Assembly: GCF_008711155.1 (NCBI RefSeq)
Contig: NZ_VUYQ01000001.1
Location: 620,001-684,000 of the forward strand
From: Dechloromonas sp. CZR5
Lineage (GTDB): Bacteria > Pseudomonadota > Gammaproteobacteria > Burkholderiales > Rhodocyclaceae
Length of the DNA: 64,000 nucleotides
Reading direction: 5' to 3'
The translations under genes were made by a program, and so were the position numbers. Under the pieces are notes generated by a model. The model had not been told where the DNA came from. It made no database searches and saw nothing but the letters and a program-made list of their open reading frames with translations. How positions within the stretch are numbered: the stretch's first letter is position 1; every line of letters starts with the position of its first letter. Positions 9,974 through 18,001 of this stretch are shown here, piece after piece.

Positions 9974-11107
9974 ATGGGCGGCTTTTCGCTGAGCAACATC
10001 TTCCGCCTCGGCCTCAAGGAACTGCGCAGCCTGGCCGCCGACAAGGTGCTGCTCGGCCTGATCGTCTGGGCCTTTTCGGGGGCCATCTACGAAGCGGCGA
10101 CCGGGGTGTCGCAGCAGCTGAACAACGCGCCGGTGGCGATTGTCGACGAGGATGCCTCGCCGCTGTCGGCCCGCCTTGCCGGGGCGCTTTACCCGCCGTA
10201 CTTCCGGGCGCCGGAGCTGATTCGCCTCGATCAGGTGGATGCGGCGATGAACAGCAACCGCTACGCCTTCGTGCTGGTCATCCCGGCCAATTTCCAGCGC
10301 GATCTGGCGGCCGGCCGCCAACCGGAGATGCAGCTCGTCATCGACGCCACGCTCGTCAGCCAGGCCTTCATCGGCGCCGGCTACATCACCCGCATCGTCA
10401 GCGGCGAGGTGGGCGAATACCTGACCGGGCGTCGCGATGCCGCGCCGTCGCCGATCCGCATCGCGACGCGGGCGCGTTTCAATCCCAACCTGACCGGGGT
10501 GTGGTTCGGCGGGGTCATGGAGGCGATCAACAACGTCACCATGCTGACCATCATCCTGGTCGGCGCCGCCTTCATTCGCGAGCGCGAACACGGCACCATC
10601 GAGCATCTGCTGGTGATGCCGCTCAGGCCGTTCGAGATCATGATGGCCAAGATCTGGGCCAACGGGCTGGCCGTCCTCATCGGCGTGGCGTTCGCGCTCG
10701 GCGTGATGGTCCGGCATGTGCTGGCGGTGCCGATAGCCGGATCCCTCGCGCTGTTTCTCGGCGCAGCGACGCTCTACCTGTTCGCGGCGGCGTCGATCGG
10801 CATCTTTCTCGGCACCATCGCCCGTTCGATGCCGCAGCTCGGCCTGCTCATCATCATGACCATCGTCCCGCTGCAACTGCTGTCCGGGGGCGTGACGCCG
10901 CAGGAGAGCATGCCGGCTGCCATCCAGAACATCATGGCGGCCACGCCGACCACTTATTTCGTGCGCATCGCGCAGGGGATTCTCTATCGCGGCGCCGATC
11001 TGGCCGATATCTGGCTGGACATGCTCCTGATGACGGGCGTCGGTGCCGTGTTCTTCAGCATCGCGTTGTTCCGCTTCCGCAAGGCGGTAACCCAGACGCA
11101 GATTTGA
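9974..11107 (+). CDS. yhhJ: ABC-2 type permease (YhhJ-like)
   Basis: Integral membrane subunit of 377 residues. One N-terminal helix (about 25-45) is followed by a large periplasmic segment (NNAPVAIVDEDASPLSARL...), then five or six helices in the C-terminal half with the family phrase EREHGTIEHLLVMPLRPFEIMMAKIWANG. The ATG lies one base after the rbbA stop, with AGGAG inside the end of rbbA, so the two are tightly coupled. It is expected to pair with the permease half of RbbA to form the export channel. Confidence 0.9.
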   Translation: MGGFSLSNIFRLGLKELRSLAADKVLLGLIVWAFSGAIYEAATGVSQQLNNAPVAIVDEDASPLSARLAGALYPPYFRAPELIRLDQVDAAMNSNRYAFVLVIPANFQRDLAAGRQPEMQLVIDATLVSQAFIGAGYITRIVSGEVGEYLTGRRDAAPSPIRIATRARFNPNLTGVWFGGVMEAINNVTMLTIILVGAAFIREREHGTIEHLLVMPLRPFEIMMAKIWANGLAVLIGVAFALGVMVRHVLAVPIAGSLALFLGAATLYLFAAASIGIFLGTIARSMPQLGLLIIMTIVPLQLLSGGVTPQESMPAAIQNIMAATPTTYFVRIAQGILYRGADLADIWLDMLLMTGVGAVFFSIALFRFRKAVTQTQI

Positions 11108-11207
11108 ACGATGTCGGAAATTGTTGATGTGCATCATGGGCGACCGTGGGCAATCGGCCGAACATTGGTCCGGCTTGTTCAACCATATGGGTATGGTCCA
11201 AGTCGAC

Positions 11208-11918
11208 ATGTTTTTCCTCAGATATATGTTTACGGCGACTGCGGTCGCCGCCTTTTTTGGGACTGCCTGGGCAGCCGATACGGCTGAGCGGCAGTTTGTC
11301 AGTCTGGCCGAGTTGTCAGGCGAGCGCATGCACGCCCAGGCGGGGAAACGCATCGAGGTCGATGTCGATCTGAGCGGCCCCGAACTGGAGGTCGAAGTCA
11401 GCGGGGAGCGGGCGAGCATCCGCTATCGCATGAGCTTCAACCAGATCGCCGAGGGGTGGAGCTGGCAGCCGCTGGCCGACCCGCAGGTCGAGGACTACTA
11501 CCGCTTCAAGTTCCTGCCATTGCAGTCGGTGCTGGTCGAGCGCGGGGAGTATGCCGGCGAGGACAAGATCGGCACGACGCAACAGATGGCGGTGCGCTGG
11601 CGTTACGACTATTTCCTGGCCTTCGACAATCTCTACGATTTTTATCCGCGCAAGGTCGATGACGATGCGGGGTTCCTGGCCGAGGTGCCGTCAGGCCTGG
11701 TCGGGCATGTTGGCCTGCGCGCCAGGGCGACGCTGGTCGAGCCGGTGATCAGCGAAAGCACGACCTTCTGGAAGGCCATCTACAGCCGTCCCGTCGATTT
11801 CACGCTGAAGAAGCGCTATCTGGTCGGCCATCTCGACGAAGTCGATTTCGTTGATACCGACAGCGGCAAGGTCCTGTGCCGGATTCTGCCCGGTCAGGGG
11901 CGCTGCTCGGTCAATTGA
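11208..11918 (+). CDS. uncharacterised periplasmic protein
   Basis: I do not recognise a family. The product is 236 residues with a clear signal peptide (MFFLRYMFTATAVAAFFGTAWA, cleavage near residue 22). The mature part is rich in acidic and aromatic residues and beta-strand-like, with no cysteine pair except a single C near the end (KVLCRILPGQGRCSVN). ATG 11208 is chosen because the signal peptide begins there; ATG 11226 is an alternative. The gene follows the export operon by about 100 bases on the same strand and may be part of it. A hairpin at 11926 ends it. Confidence 0.7.
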   Translation: MFFLRYMFTATAVAAFFGTAWAADTAERQFVSLAELSGERMHAQAGKRIEVDVDLSGPELEVEVSGERASIRYRMSFNQIAEGWSWQPLADPQVEDYYRFKFLPLQSVLVERGEYAGEDKIGTTQQMAVRWRYDYFLAFDNLYDFYPRKVDDDAGFLAEVPSGLVGHVGLRARATLVEPVISESTTFWKAIYSRPVDFTLKKRYLVGHLDEVDFVDTDSGKVLCRILPGQGRCSVN

Positions 11919-11925
11919 GCAAGGC

Positions 11926-11953
11926 CGGCGCATCGGCCCAAGCGGATGCGCCG
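11926..11953. terminator. hairpin between convergent genes
   Basis: A perfect 9-bp GC-rich stem (11926-11934 with 11945-11953) sits between the convergent periplasmic-protein and Usp genes. There is no T-run on either side, so termination is likely but unproven. Confidence 0.4.
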
Positions 11954-11960
11954 TGCTTGT

Positions 11961-12404
11961 CTAGCGATAGACGAGGACCGGCACCTTGGAGTGGGTCAGC
12001 ACCTTGTTGGTTTCGCTGCCGAGCAGGAAGCCGCTGATGCCCTTGCGCCCGTGGGAAGCCATGAAAATCAGGTCGCAGCCCGATTTTTCCGCGGCCTCGA
12101 TGATCGCTTCGTAGGGCACGTCGCTGGTTGCCGAAGTCTTGCTGCATTCGACGCCTTGTTCGGCGCACAGCGCAGCGACTTCGCCAAGGTATTCGTCGGC
12201 CTGCTGGTCGGCGAGCTGGGCGAATTTCTCCGGCGTCGTCGGGTCGATCAGGGCGCCTTCGCCAAAGTAGGCGATCGGGTATTCCGGCTTGGCGAAAAAG
12301 ACCGTGATCCGCGCGCCGGCTTCCTTGGCGAACGATACGGCGCGCTTGGCCGTGGCCCGCGACAATTCCGATCCATCGGTCGGGACGAAGATATGCTTGA
12401 ACAT
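11961..12404 (-). CDS. universal stress protein (UspA family)
   Basis: Cytoplasmic protein of 147 residues with a single Usp domain. It begins MFKHIFVPTDGSELS and ends with the ATP-binding signature ASHGRKGISGFLLGS followed by VLTHSKVPVLVYR; the first glycine of the usual G-x2-G is Ala here, the rest is intact. An AGGAGG at 12411-12416 fixes the ATG at 12404. It is divergent from the beta-CASP nuclease gene. Usp proteins accumulate under stress; no specific partner is evident. Confidence 0.92.
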   Translation of the reverse strand: MFKHIFVPTDGSELSRATAKRAVSFAKEAGARITVFFAKPEYPIAYFGEGALIDPTTPEKFAQLADQQADEYLGEVAALCAEQGVECSKTSATSDVPYEAIIEAAEKSGCDLIFMASHGRKGISGFLLGSETNKVLTHSKVPVLVYR

Positions 12405-12554
12405 ACTGTACCTCCTGAGTTGGTCTGTGTGCGGCCAATCCGGCAATCCGATCCGGCAATCGGCCGGGCTTCGGGGAAAACGCCAGAATGACCACCAGCG
12501 TTGCATTTCGCCTTGTTGAGGATCATGCTACGCCAAGTCGGGAGGATTTCAAAC

Positions 12555-13967
12555 ATGCGTCTTGTATTTCTCGGTGCTGCCGGCGAAGTGACCGGCTCCT
12601 GCACGCTGGTCGAAACCGGCGATGTGCGCTTTCTGGTCGATTGCGGCATGTTCCAGGGCGGGCCGGAAGCGCGCCGGAAGAATCAGCGTGCCCTCGATCT
12701 CGGTTTCGATGTGCGCGGGATCGATTTCGTGCTGCTGACCCACGCCCACATCGACCATTCCGGCCTTTTGCCCCGCCTGACCATGCTCGGCTATCGCGGG
12801 CCGATCTTTGCCACCCGGGCCACCGTCGATCTGCTGGAAGTGCTGCTGCCCGATAGCGCGCACATCCAGGAGAAGGAGGCGGAGTGGCAATTGCGCCACC
12901 GGCACCGGCGCGGCAAGGGCGAACGGGGCATTCCCGCCCCCTTGTATTCCGTCGCCCAGGCGCTGGCCTGTCTGAAGCAATTGCAGCCGGTCGACTATGG
13001 GCGGGCAGTCAGGGTGGACGACCAGGTCAGCGTCGTTTTTCGCGATGCGGGCCACATCCTCGGTTCGGCCTCGCTGGAGGTGACCGTCAGCGGCGAAGGG
13101 AAGCCGCGGCGCCTGGTCTTCTCCGGCGATCTCGGCATGTCCGGCCGGCCGGTGCTGCGCGATCCGGAACCGCCGCCGGCCGAGGCGGACGTGTTGCTGG
13201 TCGAATCGACCTATGGCGACCGCCTGCACCGTTCGCTGACCGAAACGGAAGACGAGATCGTCGCCGCCATCGAACGGACGCGGGCAGCCAAGGGCAACCT
13301 GATCATTCCCGCGTTTGCGGTCGGGCGAACGCAGGAGATCATCTACATGCTGACCGACCTGGTGCGTCGCAAGCGCCTCTCGCCGCTGAAGATCTACGTC
13401 GATTCGCCGATGGCCAATGCGGCGACGCGCATCACCCTGGCGCATCCGAACCTACTCGACCAGGAAACGCGCGAATTGCTGGCCTGGCAGCAGGCGCATC
13501 CGGACAAGGTGAGTATCGAGTTCGTTGCCGACGTCGAGCGTTCGAAGTCGCTCAACGACATCCGCAGCGGGGCGGTGATCGTGTCGGCCAGCGGCATGTG
13601 CGAAGCAGGGCGTATCAAGTACCACCTGCGCGAAAACCTGCCGCGCAGCGAATGCGCGGTGCTGATCGCCGGCTTCCAGGCCGCCGGAACGCTGGGCCGT
13701 CGCCTCGTAGACGGTGCCCGGCTGGTGACCATCTTCGGCACGCAGGTTCCGGTCCGGGCGCGCATCTACACGGTCGGAGGCCTGTCGGCGCATGCCGATC
13801 AGGCGGCGCTGCTCGAATGGCTTGCCGGATTCCGCAAGCCACCGGGGCGAACCTTCGTTGTGCACGGCGAGGCGGGGGCCTCGGCGAACTTTGCCAAAGC
13901 CATTGGTGAGCGTCTGATGTGGTCGGCAGTTGACCTTCCGCAATCCGGCGCATCGTACACGTTGTAA
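12555..13967 (+). CDS. MBL-fold beta-CASP ribonuclease-like protein
   Basis: Protein of 470 residues related to CPSF73/RNase J-like exonucleases. A metallo-beta-lactamase metal site HAHIDHSG lies at about residues 62-69, DAGHILGSA near 165 and FSGDLGM near 190. The beta-CASP part carries TYGDR, IPAFAVGRTQEI, SGMCEAGRIKYH and a terminal His in FVVHGE. A GGAGGA before ATG 12555 sets the start. It is predicted to cleave RNA or degrade it from an end, using zinc. phaC follows after 35 bases on the same strand, but a functional link is not known. Confidence 0.9.
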   Translation: MRLVFLGAAGEVTGSCTLVETGDVRFLVDCGMFQGGPEARRKNQRALDLGFDVRGIDFVLLTHAHIDHSGLLPRLTMLGYRGPIFATRATVDLLEVLLPDSAHIQEKEAEWQLRHRHRRGKGERGIPAPLYSVAQALACLKQLQPVDYGRAVRVDDQVSVVFRDAGHILGSASLEVTVSGEGKPRRLVFSGDLGMSGRPVLRDPEPPPAEADVLLVESTYGDRLHRSLTETEDEIVAAIERTRAAKGNLIIPAFAVGRTQEIIYMLTDLVRRKRLSPLKIYVDSPMANAATRITLAHPNLLDQETRELLAWQQAHPDKVSIEFVADVERSKSLNDIRSGAVIVSASGMCEAGRIKYHLRENLPRSECAVLIAGFQAAGTLGRRLVDGARLVTIFGTQVPVRARIYTVGGLSAHADQAALLEWLAGFRKPPGRTFVVHGEAGASANFAKAIGERLMWSAVDLPQSGASYTL

Positions 13968-14002
13968 GATAACTGACTATCAGGTCATTAAGAGGTTTCA
14001 TC

Positions 14003-15751
14003 ATGTCCGGTAATTCGAATGGCAAGCACAACGCAGTCGATATCCGCAGCGAAAGCCCGATGGAAACGTTGGGCAACGCGGTCAGCAAGGCGATCGATCC
14101 CTATGGTGTGACCACCTCGATGCTGGCGGCCCAGATGGCTTGGCTGATGCATCCGCAGGAGCTGGCGCGGGCTGCCAATGCCCTGTCGGGCGATCTGCTG
14201 GCCTTGCAGTCGCATGTCATGCGCCGGGCGCTGGGTATCCCGTCTGAGGACGTGATCAAGCCCCACGCCGACGACGCGCGCTTCGCCGATCCGGTGTGGA
14301 CCGAATCGGCCAGTTGGGACATCGTCAAGGAATGGTATGTCGCCTTCACGCGCCGCCTCGAGGACATGTTCTTCGAGACGCCGGGTCTGTCCGACAAGGA
14401 GCGCCGGCGTTCCGCCTTCTGGCTGCGCAATTGGCTGAACATGGTGGCGCCGACCAATTTCTTCTGGCTCAACCCGGTGGCCATGCGTCGTTTCGTCGAA
14501 ACCAACGGCGAAAGCCTGCGCAAGGGCTGGGAGCATTTTCAGCGCGACCTCAAGGCCAAGAACATCCTGATGGTCGAGCCGGATGCCTTCACGGTCGGCG
14601 AGGATCTGGCAAGCACGCCCGGCAAGGTCGTTTTCCGCAACCGGCTGGTCGAACTGATCCACTATGAACCGACGGCCGCCAAGGTGCGGGCGATGCCCAT
14701 CGTGATCATCACGCCGTGGATCAACAAGTTCTACATCCTCGACCTGACGGCCCGGAAGAGCATGGTCAAGCACCTGACCGACCAGGGCTTCTCGGTGTTC
14801 ATCACGAGCTGGAAGAATCCCGGTGCCGACATGGCGGATGTCCGCTTCGACGACTACCTGCTCGAAGGCGTCAACGAGGTGGTGCGGGTGGCCGGTGAAT
14901 TCTGCAAGCAGCCCAAGGTACATCTGGTCGGCTACTGCATCGGCGGTACGCTGGTCAGCACCTACATGGCCTGGGCCAACAAGCGTTTCGGCCGGGACGA
15001 GATGCCGGTCGCGCACTGGACGCTGTTCACGACGCTGACCGATTTCGCCCATCCGGGCGACATCGACGTCTTCATCGACGAAGCCTGTATCGGCGCACTG
15101 GAGGAGTCGATGGCCAGGAAGGGCTACCTCGACGGCAACGAGATGGCCTCGTCCTTCCGCATGCTGCGTTCCAATTCCCTGATCTGGCATTACTGGGAAG
15201 CCAGCTACCTGCTCGGCGAGCCGCTGCCGCCGTTCGACGTGCTGTTCTGGAACATGGATACGACGCGCATGCCGCAGGCGATGCATGCCTACTATCTGCG
15301 CGAGTTCTACCTGAACAACAACCTGATCAAGCGCGACAAGCTGACGATTGCCGGCGAATCCATCGACCTGGACTGCATCGTCCAGCCGCTCTATGCCGTG
15401 ACCGCGGAGGATGACCACATCGCTCCGTGGAAGCAGTGCTATCGCATCCGCAAATACATCAACGTCGAGGCGCCGGTGCGCTTTGTGCTGTCGACGTCCG
15501 GACACATCTTAGGCATCGTGAATCCCCCGGCCAAGCCGCCCAAGCGCGCGTACTGGATCGGCGAACCGGCACGTAACGAACATTGGGAACACTGGTTCGA
15601 GCGGGCCGATAAGCGCGCGGGGACGTGGTGGGAGGATTGGGTGGCCTGGCTGAGCGAGCGAACCGGCGAACTGGTCGAGCCTTACCCGGCGGCCAATCGG
15701 AAGTTCCCGTCCCTCGGCAACGCGCCGGGAACCTATGTGTTCGAAAAGTAG
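14003..15751 (+). CDS. phaC: class I poly(3-hydroxyalkanoate) synthase
   Basis: Polymerises (R)-3-hydroxyacyl-CoA into PHA granules. The protein is 582 residues, the usual class I length. The lipase-like box is GYCIGG with the catalytic Cys312; the catalytic Asp is in VTAEDDHIAPW (about residue 470) and the His in STSGHILGIVNPP (about 500). The N-terminal domain (IDPYGVTTSMLAAQMAWLMHPQEL) is divergent, as usual. No phaA, phaB or phasin gene lies next to it, so the rest of the pathway must be elsewhere. Confidence 0.95.
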   Translation: MSGNSNGKHNAVDIRSESPMETLGNAVSKAIDPYGVTTSMLAAQMAWLMHPQELARAANALSGDLLALQSHVMRRALGIPSEDVIKPHADDARFADPVWTESASWDIVKEWYVAFTRRLEDMFFETPGLSDKERRRSAFWLRNWLNMVAPTNFFWLNPVAMRRFVETNGESLRKGWEHFQRDLKAKNILMVEPDAFTVGEDLASTPGKVVFRNRLVELIHYEPTAAKVRAMPIVIITPWINKFYILDLTARKSMVKHLTDQGFSVFITSWKNPGADMADVRFDDYLLEGVNEVVRVAGEFCKQPKVHLVGYCIGGTLVSTYMAWANKRFGRDEMPVAHWTLFTTLTDFAHPGDIDVFIDEACIGALEESMARKGYLDGNEMASSFRMLRSNSLIWHYWEASYLLGEPLPPFDVLFWNMDTTRMPQAMHAYYLREFYLNNNLIKRDKLTIAGESIDLDCIVQPLYAVTAEDDHIAPWKQCYRIRKYINVEAPVRFVLSTSGHILGIVNPPAKPPKRAYWIGEPARNEHWEHWFERADKRAGTWWEDWVAWLSERTGELVEPYPAANRKFPSLGNAPGTYVFEK

Positions 15752-15832
15752 CACTTGACTCCTTTGCGCGGGCTGGTTCTATTTCGTCCGAATTGGTACA
15801 TTGCCGGCTGACGAAACCCATGTGAGGTATTC

Positions 15833-16456
15833 ATGACAACGGCTCTGGTCTCAGCTGCGCGCAAGGCCCCGCAGGCTGGCGTCGACTTGATGCGCATTGT
15901 CCGCATCAACGAAGAAATCAAGTCGGTCGTCAATGTCGCGTTCAAGATCAACATCATGGCGCTCAACGCCATTTTCCTTGCCAAGCGGGCCGGAACGGCG
16001 GCCCGCGGCTTCGGCGTGCTGTCGAACGAATTGCGGGTCTTCTCGCAGGATCTGCGGGATTGCATGTCGTCATTGACCGGGCTGGTGCATGCCTGTGTCG
16101 ACGATGTGTCGCGCATGCTGCAGGATATCCGGCATACCCGCTTGCTGCGCCAGGCAGTGGCGATGTCGTCCAAACCCGAAGTGGCCGCCGTGCTGGCGGC
16201 GCGCGAGGTCGAGAACGAGCGGCATGCGCAGAGCCTTTCCGGGCAGCGCCGGCAGCTCAAGCGGGCGCTCGAGGAAGCCTTCAGGATGGTCGAACTGGGC
16301 GGCGTGCTGGCCAAGTCGGCAAAGATAGAGGCCGCCTACGGCCAGTCGTTTGCCGTGCCGCTCTCTCAGGTTTCCAGCGAGTTCGATGGCGTCGTCGAGG
16401 AAATCCGCGTGTCGCTGGAATCGCTACGCCATTCGGCGTTTTTTGCTACGAAATAA
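15833..16456 (+). CDS. soluble chemoreceptor-hairpin-like protein
   Basis: Protein of 207 residues without signal peptide or transmembrane helix. Residues about 35-75 (INIMALNAIFLAKRAGTAARGFGVLSNEL) clearly match the tip of the methyl-accepting chemotaxis hairpin (normally [27 protein letters not shown]), but several tip residues that contact CheA/CheW are changed. The remainder is helical. The next gene, 14 bases on, encodes an ODP-type di-iron protein, which in spirochaetes supplies an oxygen signal to chemotaxis. A cytoplasmic oxygen-sensing role is therefore plausible; this is inference. Confidence 0.7.
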   Translation: MTTALVSAARKAPQAGVDLMRIVRINEEIKSVVNVAFKINIMALNAIFLAKRAGTAARGFGVLSNELRVFSQDLRDCMSSLTGLVHACVDDVSRMLQDIRHTRLLRQAVAMSSKPEVAAVLAAREVENERHAQSLSGQRRQLKRALEEAFRMVELGGVLAKSAKIEAAYGQSFAVPLSQVSSEFDGVVEEIRVSLESLRHSAFFATK

Positions 16457-16470
16457 CCCAGGGAGGGGGC

Positions 16471-17211
16471 GTGAAAACAACAAGAACAATCTTTCAGGAC
16501 GGCGACCACAAGTGGATCGCGATCGTGCGCGATCCGGAGAAGCCGAATCATCTGATCGACACCAACGAATACCTGATTACCCATGGCGGGCAGGGGATGC
16601 TGCTCGACCCGGGCGGCGCCGAGGTGTTCCCTGCCGTTTTCTCAGCGCTGTCGGCCGAATTCGACCCCTCGGCGCTGGCCGCTGTCTTCGCTTCGCACCA
16701 GGACCCGGATACCTGCTCCTCGCTGGCGCTCTGGCTGGAATTCAATCCCGCCATGCGCTGCCACGTCAGCTGGTTGTGGCGCGGCTTCATCCCGCATTTT
16801 GGCGGGAACGCCGATACCTTCGTCAGCATTCCCGACGAAGGTGCCGATATTTCCCTGAGCGGCCTGACCCTGCGCGCGGTGCCGGCGCACTACCTGCACT
16901 CGTCGGGAAATTTCCATATTTACGACAAGACCGCCCGGATGCTGTTCTCCGGGGACGTCGGCGCTGCTCTCCTGCCGCCCGGCGAGGATGGCCTGTTCGT
17001 CGAGCATTTCGACAAGCACATCCGCCATGCAGAGGGCTTCCATCGCCGCTGGATGGGCTCCAACGAGGCCAAGCGCCGCTGGTGCGAGCGCGTGGCCCAG
17101 CTGGATATCGACATGCTCTGCCCGCAGCACGGAGCGATCTACCAGGGTGAAGACGTTCAGCGCTTCATCAACTGGTTCGACGAATTGCAGGTCGGTATCG
17201 TTAACGGCTGA
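16471..17211 (+). CDS. ODP-type di-iron metallo-beta-lactamase-fold protein
   Basis: Cytoplasmic protein of 246 residues with the metallo-beta-lactamase fold of flavodi-iron proteins but no flavodoxin domain. The metal motif reads SHQDPD (around residue 73), with further ligands expected at PAHYLHSSGNFHIY, LFSGDVGA and CPQHGAIYQG. This is the arrangement of the oxygen-binding di-iron protein (ODP). The start is GTG 16471 behind GGGAGGGGG. It is co-transcribed with the chemoreceptor-hairpin-like gene. Reversible O2 binding or NO/O2 reduction are both possible; sensing is favoured by the neighbour. Confidence 0.8.
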   Translation: MKTTRTIFQDGDHKWIAIVRDPEKPNHLIDTNEYLITHGGQGMLLDPGGAEVFPAVFSALSAEFDPSALAAVFASHQDPDTCSSLALWLEFNPAMRCHVSWLWRGFIPHFGGNADTFVSIPDEGADISLSGLTLRAVPAHYLHSSGNFHIYDKTARMLFSGDVGAALLPPGEDGLFVEHFDKHIRHAEGFHRRWMGSNEAKRRWCERVAQLDIDMLCPQHGAIYQGEDVQRFINWFDELQVGIVNG

Positions 17212-17223
17212 ATCTTTCCGGAT

Positions 17224-17237
17224 TTGACGGTGGTCAA
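17224..17237 (+). promoter_or_regulatory. FNR/CRP-family-like operator dyad
   Basis: TTGACGGTGGTCAA is a perfect dyad (TTGAC-N4-GTCAA), one base per half from the FNR consensus TTGAT-N4-ATCAA. A -10-like GAGAAT lies at 17261-17266, which would put the dyad near -41.5, the class II activation position. It precedes the hemerythrin operon. Confidence 0.5.
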
Positions 17238-17300
17238 AGAGCATTCACCGGGCATCCCGTGAGAATGGCTCCGACGGAACCCACAGAGAGAAAAAAACAC

Positions 17301-17747
17301 ATGACCACCATACGCAGTTTCATGACCGACGATCATCGCCGTTGCGATGATTTTTTCGCCGAGGCCGAGCAGGCCATCGGCAAGAAGAATATTGCGGCTG
17401 CCCGTGCCGCCTTCGAACATTTCCAGTCATCGGTATTGGCGCATTTCGAATGCGAGGAGAAAACCCTCTTCCCGACTTTCGAGGCCAAGACCGGCATGAC
17501 CATGGGGCCGACCCAAGTGATGCGCATGGAGCACCAGCAAATGCGCGACTTGCTCGACGATGCCCGGAATGCCATCGAATCGGGCGATATGGACGATTAT
17601 CTCGGCCTTGCCGAAACCTTGCTGATCATGATGCAGCAGCACAACATGAAGGAAGAGAACATTCTCTATCCGATGTGCGACCAGCATCTCTCGGCAGAAT
17701 TGCCCGCCGTTCTCGAACGGCTGGAAATGGAGCTGCGCGACGAATGA
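17301..17747 (+). CDS. hemerythrin-domain protein
   Basis: Cytoplasmic four-helix-bundle protein of 148 residues expected to bind a di-iron centre and O2 or NO. Candidate ligands follow the HHE pattern: MTDDH near the start, HFECEEKTLFP, MRMEHQQM and QQHNMKEENILYP. It is similar to the hemerythrin proteins annotated in nitric-oxide and redox stress responses. ATG 17301 follows a purine-rich stretch. It overlaps the next gene through ATGA, forming an operon of four genes behind the FNR-like site. Confidence 0.88.
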   Translation: MTTIRSFMTDDHRRCDDFFAEAEQAIGKKNIAAARAAFEHFQSSVLAHFECEEKTLFPTFEAKTGMTMGPTQVMRMEHQQMRDLLDDARNAIESGDMDDYLGLAETLLIMMQQHNMKEENILYPMCDQHLSAELPAVLERLEMELRDE

Positions 17748-17971
17748 GCCACCCGAAGACCCCGCATGTCGTGGATGCACGCTACATGGAGCCTCCCGGC
17801 CCTTTCGTGGCAACCATGGAAATGCTCGATACCCTGAAGGATGGAGAGAAAATGCTGCTCCTGCTCTTTCGCGAGCCGCATCCTCTGTACAAGGTTCTGC
17901 GCCAGAACGGTCATGACTACGAAACCGAGCTGATGCCCGATGGCACATTCGAAATCCTGATTTCACGCTGA
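17744..17971 (+). CDS. DUF2249 domain protein
   Basis: Small protein of 75 residues with the DUF2249 pattern (VVDARYMEPPGPFVATMEMLDTL, then EKMLLLLFREPHPLYKVL). DUF2249 is frequently found with hemerythrins and denitrification genes; its function is unknown, though it resembles the TusA/SirA fold (family knowledge). It starts in an ATGA overlap with the hemerythrin gene, so the two are co-translated. Confidence 0.85.
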   Translation: MSHPKTPHVVDARYMEPPGPFVATMEMLDTLKDGEKMLLLLFREPHPLYKVLRQNGHDYETELMPDGTFEILISR

Positions 17972-18001
17972 CCGGGCATCGGCTGCTTTCACGCTGCAAC
18001 G

